A DNA stretch of 64,000 nucleotides. Source: Siphonodentalium dalli (Eukaryota > Mollusca > Scaphopoda > Gadilida > Siphonodentaliidae). This document shows, piece after piece, positions 37,301 through 49,900 of the stretch; the stretch's first letter is position 1; each line of letters opens with the position of its first letter. Under the pieces are notes generated by a model. That model did not search any database and was not told the origin of the DNA. It saw only the letters and a program-made list of their open reading frames with translations. The position numbers and the translations under genes are program-made. The stretch lies in contig CP136069.1 in assembly GCA_032622095.1 (NCBI GenBank), forward strand, positions 204,770,690 to 204,834,689. The letters are read 5' to 3'.

Positions 37301-40300
37301 AGCATTCCTATATTTACCCTCTGGGGACCTCATTCTGCTTAGGTCTCAACTGCTATGGGAGAACTAGTCACCTCAATTATTTAATTTATTTTCTGCAACT
37401 TAGGGGATATAATAACTGAAAACAATGTTAATTTGAGACTATAGATACTTACCAGAAGATGAGGATAAAACAGAATGAGGCCCCCAGAGGGTGAAATGGT
37501 TATGCTAGCCCGCTGTACAGGGTAGCATCACTAAATTCACCCTCTGGGGACCTCATTCTGCAAATGACAGACACCATATTTTTAGGCTTGGACCCTCCCT
37601 ATATGCCAAATTTCGCACAGAATGAGTGAGCATATGCATCAGAGTTTTGGTCGTCTCCCTAAATGTTTTTCATTAGTAACTTTCTTATACTACCTATAGT
37701 AAGAATTTTTTTTTTTAATTTCAGAGACATTAAGGGTCGACCAAGATCAGATCCAGATTACGATTCGAAAACTCTGTTTGTCCCGAGTGATCATATGACC
37801 AAGTGTACACCTGTATGTATTTAATGAGCTACACAGCCATGTTCTGTTCACTATTTTATAATCATCAGACTATTCTATATACCAAAGACTCCCATTATAC
37901 TCTTCTATTTGTGAATGCCAACCAATAATCGTTTGATCATGATCATGGGACCAGATTATTATTACATTACGTTATTGGCCTACCTGGATGTCTTCCCTTG
38001 TGAATATGTAACTATATAACTCCTGATTACGATCCGAAAACTATCGTTTGTCCCGAGTGATTACATGACCAAGTGTACACCTGTACGTATTTAATGAATT
38101 ACACAGCCATGTTCTGTTCACTATTTTATAATCATCAGACTATTCTATAGACCAAAGGCTTCCAATACACTATTATCACAGTGATTTGTGAATGCCAACC
38201 AATAATCGTTTGATCATGACATGTTCTGACAACTGCCAAACTGTCTGGGACCAGATTATTATTACATTACGTTATTGACCTACCTGGATGTCTTCCTTTG
38301 TGAAGATGTAACTATATAACTCTTGTTGCTATCTGTTCTTGATTGCAGGTAATGCGACAATGGTGGGACATTAAAGATGTAACTATATAACTCCTGTTTA
38401 TATCTCTTCTTGATTGCAGGCAATGCGACAATGGTGGGACATTACTCTCTCCTGCCAAATAAACGTGACGTCACGTTTATTTATTTAAAGAAAAATACGA
38501 CAGCATCACGATTATTAGGCGCCATCACGATTATTTAAAGTTCTTGCAAAGTCGCGGAATTTTCAGTCAAAAAGTTAGAAAAAACGTGCAGCTCACTAAA
38601 AAAAATAGAAGTGCACTTGACAAGTTGACAGGAATGTGGGAGAATCTCATTCCTAACAGGATTTAGGCCTCTAGATCATGATGTCCGTGTATAAACAGAC
38701 GGATTATCGCAGTTAATTACAACTCATCAAAGCTTATAATCACACAGTGACAACTAATTATCGTTGGGACGGAACCGACTTCTACTATCAAAACGGGACT
38801 TAATGCTAAAATCACATCACCAGGCTTATATTATAAAATAATCAGTGAAACTAATCTGAGTGTCAACTGATGAACTAATTTAACTTGACGTGGCCGACTT
38901 CTCCAAACAATACTGTTATCGTGACCCAATTATGCGCTATCATGAAGACACAGAAGCTGTGAGTCGTGTGCACACATGCGTGACTGGTTTTGGCTATAAA
39001 TGGAAAGTTACGACACCGCAGTAGCTTCTGTGTGTACACAGGAACATGTATTTAAATCTATGCAATAAAGCAATACAATAACATGTCCGTGTATTCAAAG
39101 CACAGTTTAATTATGAATGCGATGACTTGGCAACAGTTCCACATTATTAACCACAACTTACGTTTTATGTCGGATTTAAGTTTTATGTCGGATTTTAAAT
39201 AGCCGATGTGCGACATAAGAAAGATAATCAAAATCAGAGGAAAATGGTAAAATGCCATCATTGTGCGCCATCACTATTATTTGGCACCATCACTATTATT
39301 AATAACACCCGAAAATGTGCACCATCACTATTATTAGGCAGGGGAGAGTAAAGATGTAACTATATAACTCCTGTTTATATCTCTTCTTGATTGCAGGCAA
39401 TGCGACAATGGTGGGACATTAAAGATGTAACTATATAACTCCTGTTTATATCTCTTCTTGATTGCAGGCAATGCGACAATGGTGGGACATTAAAGATGTA
39501 ACTATATAACTCCTGTTTATATCTCTTCTTGATTGCAGGCAATGCGACAATGGTGGGACATTAAAGATGTAACTATATAACTCCTGTTTATATCTCTTCT
39601 TGATTGCAGGCAATGCGACAATGGTGGGACATTAAAGATGTAACTATATAACTCCTGTTTATATCTCTTCTTGATTGCAGGCAATGCGACAATGGTGGGA
39701 CATTAAAGATGTAACTATATAACTCCTGTTTATATCTCTTCTTGATTGCAGGCAATGCGACAATGGTGGGACATTAAAGATGTAACTATATAACTCCTGT
39801 TTATATCTCTTCTTGATTGCAGGCAATGCGACAATGGTGGGACATTAAAGATGTAACTATATAACTCCTGTTTATATCTCTTCTTGATTGCAGGCAATGC
39901 GACAATGGTGGGACATTAAAGATGTAACTATATAACTCCTGTTTATATCTCTTCTTGATTGCAGGCAATGCGACAATGGTGGGACATTAAAGATGTAACT
40001 ATATAACTCCTGTTTATATCTCTTCTTGATTGCAGGCAATGCGACAATGGTGGGACATTAAAGATGTAACTATATAACTCCTGTTTATATCTCTTCTTGA
40101 TTGCAGGCAATGCGACAATGGTGGGACATTAAAGATGTAACTATATAACTCCTGTTTATATCTCTTCTTGATTGCAGGCAATGCGACAATGGTGGGACAT
40201 TAAAGATGTAACTATATAACTCCTGTTTATATCTCTTCTTGATTGCAGGCAATGCGACAATGGTGGGACATTAAAGCCAAGTACTTTGACACAGTTCTTT

Positions 40301-43300
40301 TCTTTAAGGTAATATTTTTCATCTGTGGAATGTTGGAATTGATCTAGGTCTCAAAATATAGGCTGGCTCTTTGCAGACACTACCTTACACAGTGGACAAG
40401 CATCACTAAATTCACCCTCTGGGGACCTCATTCTGTTTAGGCCTCATCTTCTCTGGAAAATATCTTTATTTTCAAATTAACTAATTTGTTAGTTTCTTTA
40501 GAAAGTTTTTTTGTAGTTTAGTTTCTCAATATTACCAAATTGGCAGACGAAACAATAGAAACATAAATCTATGTATAGGTCTCCTATAGCAGATGAGGCC
40601 ATGCAGAATGGGGTCCCCAGAGGATTAAGTTGGTGATGTTAGCCTGCTGTGTGGGTTAGCGTCACTAAATTCACCCTCTGGGGGACCCCATTTTTTTACC
40701 TTGTGCCAATGCATTCTCTTATATATGCGAGTCGACCATAGGTCGCCTCGCATATATAAGAGAATGCATTGGCCTAACAATTTTTTACAATTTTAATAAT
40801 TTTTTCTTGTATTCTGTAACAATTTTATAATTTCACCCATACAGAGCCCCAGACAAACATGAGCAGACGACACTCTTCTATATGCTTCTATATATGTTTG
40901 GGGCTCCCTGCAGGGTAATGGATGTTTTTTATTTTATGTCCTAAAAATTGTCAGAAACATTTATTTTAAAAAAATGATAAAAATTGTTAGGCCAATGCAT
41001 TCTCTTATATATGCGAGGCGACCTATGGTCGACTCGCATATATAAGAGAATGCATTGGCACAGAGTAAAAAAATCCCGACTTACGACTGGATTTGATATG
41101 GCGGGTCATATATGTTTTATATTTTATTCTGCAAATGACCAGCACAATATTTTGAGGTCTGAATTTATCCTACCCTGATCAAGACTGATTTGGGAAAAAG
41201 TGTCGTCTGCTCATGTTTGTCTGGGGCTCTGTATGGGTGAAATTATAAAATTGTTAAAGAATACAAGAAAAAATTATTAAAATTGTAAAAAATTGTTAGG
41301 CCAATGCATTCTCTTATATATGCGAGGTCGACTCGCATATATAAGATAATGCATTGGCACAGGGTAAAAAAATGAATGTCCCCACATAGCAGGCTAGCAT
41401 CACTAAATTCACCCTCTGGGGACCTCATTCTGCAAATGACCAGCACCATATTTTGAATTCTGAATTTATCCTACCCTGATCAAGACTGATTGGGAAAAAG
41501 AACCCATTGGAAAAAATTTACAAATGACAGATGTACGAAGCTTGTGCATTATAACGCAAGTGATTTCAAGGGATATACGCAAGAAAAACTTTTTTGTAAC
41601 GATGGTGTATTCTCGTTGTTAGGTGATTGGTCATCAGTATCAGTTGATACACATCGTCTTATAGACCTGCACACCATGATTGACTAGAATGCAGGGCATT
41701 TTTTCCCCACTAAGTGTACATATAACGTGTTAACAACTAATAACAACATTTTGTTACGTCAATCTTGTGAACCATTAGTGACAGTCCCTGTAGCCTCATC
41801 CACCAAAAATACTACTTCATCATCTGAATTTGAAGCATATATGTGATATTGAACAGCCCTCGCATATTATCCCTTTTCAAACACTTTCACTAAGCTCATA
41901 AATACATAAATTACGCACACAATCTGTGAACGGCTCACTCGATGCCATCTTACTATAATTTACTTTCCCTTTACCATACTGGTGATGGCAGGAAGACAGT
42001 CTTGCCACATTTTACCATCCCCAACAATATACTACTTAATTATTCATAATTTTCATCATTATTATGTAGTATATATATATGTGTATTGGAAATAAAATAC
42101 CTTAATATATCCGTAATATATCCTTAATATTTCCTTAATATATCCTTCGTTTACTGTATATGAGGCATATGTAACTATGAGCAATAAAAATGCCGAAAGC
42201 AAAAAGTAGTTGTTAAATCCAAAATGAAAAGAGTTGTCTATATCCATCATTGATAACCTTCATTACATATGACCCAACAGCAGCATTGACTCGCCAATAT
42301 AAAGAGAGTAATCAATTGGTTCCGAGAATTACGTTATATAATTCATGAGAGGGGAGAGACATCGGTAAGAAATGAGTGTGCATTAGCGCATGAGTTTCTT
42401 ACCTAAATGTCTCTTACCTACGTTGCCTCGAGTGAATTATTTAACGTAATTCTCGGAACTAATTGATTACCCTATTTAGTACACTTCTGCATCAATTTGG
42501 TACACCAAATATGATTAATAGATCCAGAATTAATAAATGAAAGTCCCGATGTGGCGAAAAAGATCAGCCATAAAAAATTAAGTCTTTATCAGTAATGCGA
42601 TGTAACGTCTATGACGTCAGGAGAAATGATATAATTCACTAGTTTAATTCACCATGTTTAATTAACGGCGTTTTCAGTGGAAATCACGCATAGTAGTGTA
42701 ATAAAAAAAATTAATTGCAATGCCATGCTAACACCTAAGGTTAGCTAATGGTGATCCTATCAAACAGTCACACCACAGCATGTAATGGGAGGCCATGGAT
42801 TCACGAACGATGGCCAGTACACAAGAAATATTTTGCATGTGCATTGCTTCAGTATTTACCATGGATATGCGTGCGAGTATAATACACAAGCTTTGTACAT
42901 CTTACTAGGATTCCATTAGGGTATTTTCAAACGGTTTAATTTAATCAATATTTATTTCATCCCAAATATATATGTAGATTATGAAAGTATGCAAACAACC
43001 AAGCCTTGAAATAGTGTGTCTGTCATTTGCAGAATGAGGTCCCCAGAGGGTGAATTTAGTGATGCTACCTCGCATAGCGGGTTAGCATCACCAAATTCAC
43101 CGTCTGGGAACCTCATTCTGCTGAGGTGTAAGCAGAATGAGGTCCCCAGAGGGTGAATTTGGTGATGCTAGCCCGCTATGCGGGGTAGCATCACTAAATT
43201 CACCCTCTGGGGACCTCATTCTGCAAATGACAGACACACTATTTCAAGGCTTGCAAACAACATTAAAGTCTTATAGCAAGGAAGAAGTTTGGCAAGAAAC

Positions 43301-46300
43301 ATTCAATGCTCAGAACCTTCAAACGATTTAATAATTACAACAGATTGAAAAATTTCCCTGCCGTAACTCTGAAAGAAATGAAAACGAAATTGTTGTAAAC
43401 TGTACCTAAACAGCAATGGGAGGCCGTGGATTCACAAACAATTGTACAATACACAAGAAATATTTCACATGTGCAATGCTATGGATACGCATCTGAGTAT
43501 ATTTACATACTAAGTGTGATTATCACTAAATCCAGCATTCCGATTGGTCGGCGCCCACGTGACTTGTTGCAGTTATTTCTCCGGTGAACGCACAACAGCT
43601 CATAACTGCAACCCCATAATTACATCATAATACGTCATCGATACCGGAAAGAAAAACGCGTAATGTTTTGGTCGCAATTGGACTCGCGCAGGATTGACTT
43701 AAATTAAATCATCAGGTTTCAATATAAAGATATTGTTCCTGTTAACTTTTGCCAAGGGTGCTATGGGATATTTTGGGCTGGTTTTGTCACGATACACTTT
43801 TCGATTTAAATACATTTACAAAAGTGGCTTCGGGTTTTACACAAGTTATGACCACTTACCTCACGGTTACATCTCCATAAAAACAGTCCACATGACAGTT
43901 AATCCTTATATAATACCCAAGCTTTGTTAATCTCGCCATAAGATTCTATCAGGGAATTTTCAAATGGTTTAATTTAATCAATATTTGTTTCATCCCAAAT
44001 ATATGATGGTATGAAAACAACATTAAAGAAATAAAGGGAAGAAGAAGATTTGGCAAGAAACGTTAAATGCTCCATGCCATCTCCATCAAAAGGTTTAACA
44101 AGTACAACAGATGAAAAATTGCCCTGCATTAAATCCAAACTATTTACAAGAAATGAAAACGAAATTGTTGAAAACTCTGAACCTACGCATCTGGTGTCAA
44201 CAAAAATAATCCCAGAAAGATGTCACCATTCAAATATTAATCACTCTCACCGCTCTCGCGGAGAGAGCTCTTTGAAGAATACCATTGTTAACATCATCTC
44301 TTATCTGCAGGAATCCAATCTGCCTTGAGAATATTGTCCTGGACATTTGCAAAATGAGATCTCCAGAGGGTAAATTTATTGACGCAATACACAAACCAGG
44401 CTAGCATTACTAAATATACCCTCTGGAGACCTCATTCTGCTTAGTCTTCATCTTTGGAAAGTATATTTATTATCAAATTAACAAGTTTCTTTATAAACTT
44501 CTTCACAAAGATGCTATTCTTTTTTTTAGATTAGTTTCTCTATATCCACAAATTAACTTAGCAGACGACGCATTGCATAATTGAGGTGCCCAATGGGTGC
44601 ACATCACAATATTCACCATCTGGGAACTTAAATCTATGTCTAGGTCTCCCATAGCAGATGCTATCACTATTTAGCGTCACTATATTCACCCTCTGGGGAC
44701 CTCATTCTGCAAACTACCAGCACCAATTTTTGAGGCCTCAATTTATCCTACCCTACAAACCTATTTTTATGTCCACAGATGGGAAAGTTTTATGAGTTGT
44801 TCCACATGGACTCGGCGACAAGCGTCAACGAATTGGGACTTCTTTATATGAAGGTGAGTTCGCAATCAGAATAATTTTCACAGAGAAATTAAAGTCAAAC
44901 ACTCCAGTGAGGCATTCCCAGTAGTGGAGCGGACGGAACCGATTTCAGAAAGTTTAGTCCATCGGCACCACACACGGGCTTGTGATACATCATTTTGAAG
45001 GTTATGACATTCCGCATCGGATAGGACCCGGTGTGAAATATACAGATGATGCAAAAGATGATTTTTAGCCGATTAAGTGCCAAAATTCAGCAAAATCCCT
45101 GTTTTTGTAAAATTCGGCAAATGAGAAATAAAAGTATAGTAACGCGAACATTTTGCGCTAAAATATTGTAGTCTACATACCTCTAGATATTTACTATGAT
45201 AGTGGTACGATTTCTCTGATATAAAGAAGATTTTTTTAGATTTATTGTAAAAATAGACAAAACAGCGCAATTTTTCATTTTTTTTTGCCTCACTTAATGG
45301 GCGATAGATCAATATTGTTTTGACCAATGATATCGTATATAGTCTAGAAAAGTGCGGATATATATACCGCATACGACAATTTGCTGAATATGCCATGATA
45401 TTTAACACGTGAATGTGTTATGTAAGATTATTTCAACCCTCACCCCAAAATTCATCAAAAAGTCACTGTTTTAGGGAAATTCGGCACAAATGAATACAAA
45501 AGGACAGATATTCGGAATATGTTTGGCTATGATATAGCAGGTTACACACTTATAAATACAAAGTAATGAAATGGCATGATTGCGGTGATAGATGTAAAAA
45601 TTTCTTAAATTTACGTGGAAAATAGACAAAAAATCATTCATTTTCAGTTGTTTCGCCCCTCTTAATAGGCGATTATTCAGTATTGCATTGAAAGGACATC
45701 CAGTATACAATATAGAAACTTGTGAAAATATATACTGCATATGACTGTAAGATAAGGATGTCATTCTTTGCCATAGATGCTATGTGGTGGTAGATTGTGT
45801 CACCCCCACCCCAAAATTCAGAAGAAAAAAAATCAGTTTTATAAATTTCGGTATGGCAGAATACAAAAGCACAACTCCGATTATTTTGTGCTGTTATATT
45901 GAAGTCTACCCACTTCGAGATATACATTATGATAACGTCATGGTATCATTTACAGATGGCAAATTTCGGAGTTTTCTGATGAAAGTAGACCGAAAATCGT
46001 GAAATATAAACTTGTTTTGCCCCTCTACATGGGTTATAATTCAATTCCATTTTGAACAATAATCCAGGACAAACTTCAAGAGTTGACGAGACACATAACG
46101 CATATGAATGTTTTCGGATTGTATCATCTTCTGTCGCATTTGTTTGGTTACGTTATATTGCGCCCATCGCCCCAACAATACAATACATTGCAAGATGAGA
46201 CAAGCAAGGAATATTCCTATACACATTTATGCATTATACACATACCTTATCAAGCTGAGGCGTTTGATAGTTACTTGAGTTGAAGAAATTACATCATTGT

Positions 46301-46899
46301 ATATGTTTACTTCGCATAATATAGCTTCACAGTTGTATAAGATTATACGTATTGGGAGGTTTAGTTATTGTTAATAACTAGGTTCAGCCACAGTACGTGT
46401 AACGTGTGTTGCCATTACCAACGAAATCATCGACTCACATGACCATTCCGCTCACATGTACACCATCAAACAACCGTTTAGACGTTTTGTGTCAATTGTG
46501 CAGCATTGCGAAATGTGTATCAGAGGGGTGTCCAATCTTTATATCAATCGACGAACATGTGCTCAGTTAACTTTTGTTAAATTCTTCAGCAGCGGTGACC
46601 ACGACGTTACTTTTCCCAAATGGGTTGTTGGTACGACTTCCTTTACATACCGTAGGTCGTCTGCACCCTGGAACCGATGAAAGTCAAAGTTTGTTTGTAT
46701 CTGGATGCAGAAATGTTCTCCAATGAGGTCGCATAGCCTACTCTTCTTCGATACACATAGAGGGTTTTTAGCGACCAATGGGCATGAACTACACACGAGA
46801 CGGCACAGCCACTAAGGTGAGCTCGCGATCTCACCACATCTATTCATGGCTCAACCCTGCAAGTTGAGCCAAGGGGTCGTGTTTGGAATGAACCTGCAG

Positions 46900-46931
<32 letters not shown>

Positions 46932-49900
46932 TGGGGAATTTGTGTTGATGTGCTCTGACAAGTGACGAGAAGATACTATCTCTGGCAGAGTTTCCGATGA
47001 GTTAGATGATACAACTCGGTAAGCCTTATTCGTTTCGTTGGACTCGATGATCAGCAGCTCGTGTGCTACATCATTTATGTAACATATGGTGTTTATCTTC
47101 CGATAAGTAGTCATACAGTTTCTTTGAGAGTATGGAAACTGTTGTTCCAGTACCAATCAGAAACCTCACTGGCTGCCCATAGAGATTCCAATCTAAATAC
47201 AGCCCCCCTCTTCAGAAGAGATGTACATGTATCTAACAAACTCGTTGGAGTTACGATGTCCACTTGTGTTCTGCACGTCTCCCCTACCACGATAGGCATT
47301 ATGAGACATGTCGCGTGGATTGTGAGAAGTTCTGCATCTGGTGCGTTCTTTGTATTCGTTTGTGTTATAATCAGGATTATCATTATAATTATGTCTCCAC
47401 TGTCTATCGTCACGACAGTCCATCCAGGACTCATTTGTGTTACTCTTTTTCTCCGTCAATATTTGTTTTATCTCCTTCGTCTCAGAGATGGACTGTGATA
47501 TCTGGGACGGTTGTGAGCTATTTTGAGTTTTCCCCATTAGAACCAGTTTGGGGCTTCAGTTCATCTCTTATCTTTTTGAGTTCTTCAAGTTCTATATTTT
47601 TGCTTTGTGTTGAGTCTGCTTCATTTACTACCCTAGCATAGTATTTAACCCTATGTTTGTCAGACTTGGCAAAATCCTCTAATTCAACTGCATGTCTTAT
47701 GAATTGGTCCTTTGCCAAGGTGTCTCTCAATTCATGTGTTGCAGTATGATATAACATTATAGCTATCTGGTGTCACAAATTGTTTCCGTTTTTCACCGGA
47801 TTTTCTAGAACAATTTCGGTTCGGGTGGTATCTGGTGCAATGTATTACAATGCATGCCTACCGTAAATTATTATTTGCTGTGTTGGCACTTGACAGCTTA
47901 CGCATAATAACCTATTGCACGCATGAATTACGCATATGGTGCTACAGGTACATCACTAGAATATGTGTTCTTTCTATCAGTTGTCGATTTTCAATAGTTT
48001 CGAGAAAACCAAGTATATCGGCACGCGAGTTTTGCACTCATTCATCTAGTGTACAACTAACAATATTTATCATGTAAACAACAGAATTAAATACAAACAT
48101 AACTATATCACAATGCTGCGTGTGGCAAGAAGATTGAATGCAATGAACGGCACTATTTTCTCCCAAAATGGACTCGCAGTCGTCACTTCTGTAAAAATGT
48201 GTTTAGACCGTACCAAACACATACGCCTACCATAAGCTATACTTGTAATTCTTATATGTATAGTACATACTACTATAATAGTAGTTCGTACCAACAACCC
48301 ATTTGGGAAAAGTAACGGCGTGGTCACCGCTGCTGAAGAATTTAACAAGAGTTCACTAAGCACAGGTTCGTCGATTGATATAAAAATTGGACACCCCTCT
48401 GATACGCATTTTGCAATGCTGCACATTTGACTCAAAACGTCTAAACGGTTGAATGATGGTGTACGTGTAAGCGGAATGGTCATGTGAGTCGTGTGATTTC
48501 GTTGGTAGTGGCAACACACGTTACAAGTTACATGTACTGTGGCTGAACCTGGTTAGTAACAATAACTAAACCTCCCAATACGTATAATTGTATACAACTG
48601 TGAAGCTATATTATGCGAAGTAAACATATACAATGATGTAATTTCTTCAACTCAAGTAACTATCAAACGCCCCAGCTTGATATAAGGTATGTATACAATG
48701 CATAAATGTGTATAGGAATATTCCGTGTTTGTCTCATCTTGCAATGTATTGTATTGTTGGGGCAATGCGTGCAGCAACGTAACCAAACAAATGTGACAGA
48801 AGATGATACAATCCGAAAACATGCATATGTATTATGTGTCTCGTCAACTCTTGATAGTTTGTCCTGGATTATTGTTCAAATTGGAATTGAATTATCACCC
48901 ATGTAGAGGGGCAAACAAGTTTATATTTCACGATTTTCGGTCTACTTTCATCAGAAAACTCCGAAATGTTGCCATCTGTAAATGATACCATGGCGTTATC
49001 ATAATGTATATCTCGAAGTGGGTAGACGTCAATATAATAGCACAAAATAATCGGAGTTGTGCTTTTGTATTCTGCCATAACGAAATTTCTAAAATTGATT
49101 TTGTTTCTTCTAAATTTTGGGGTGGGGGTAACACAATCTACCACCACATATCATATATGGCAAAGAATGACATCTTTATCCTACAAACATGTGCAGTATA
49201 TATTTCCACAAGTTTCTATATTATATACGGGATCTCCATTCAATGCAATACTGAATAATCGCCTATTAAGAGGGGCGAAACAACTGAAAATGAATTATTT
49301 TTTGTCTATTTTCCACGTAAATTTAAGAAATTTTCACATCTATCACCGCAATCATGCCATTTCATTACTATGTGTTTGTAAGTGTGTAACCTGCTATATC
49401 GTAGCACAAACATATCCCGAATACCTGTGCTTTTGTATTCATTTGTGCCGAATTTCCCTAAAACAGTGACTTTTTGATGAATTTTGGGGTGAGGGTTGAA
49501 ATAATCTTATATAACACACCACGTGTTAAATATCATGGCATATTCAACATATTGTCGTATGCGGTATATATATCCGCACTTTTCTAGACTATATACGATA
49601 TCCTTGGTCAAAATAATATTGATCTATCGCCCATTAAGTGAGGCAAAAAAATTGAAAAATTGCGCTGTTTTGTCTATTTTTACAATAAATCTAAAAAAAA
49701 TCTTCTTTATATCAGAGAAATCGTACCACTATCATAGTAAATATATAGAGGTATGTAGACTACAATATTTTAGTGCAAAATGTTCGCGTTTCTATACTTT
49801 TATTTCTCATTTTGCCGAATTTTACAAAAACAGGGATTTTTGCTGAATTTTGGCACTTAATCGGCTAAAAATCATATTTTGCATCATCTGTATATTTCAC

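Noticed and set aside
45073-49846. Similar proteins encoded on both arms of the inverted repeat
   Set aside because: The matching frames are a consequence of the inverted duplication; composition is like non-coding AT-rich DNA and subrepeats break the frames.
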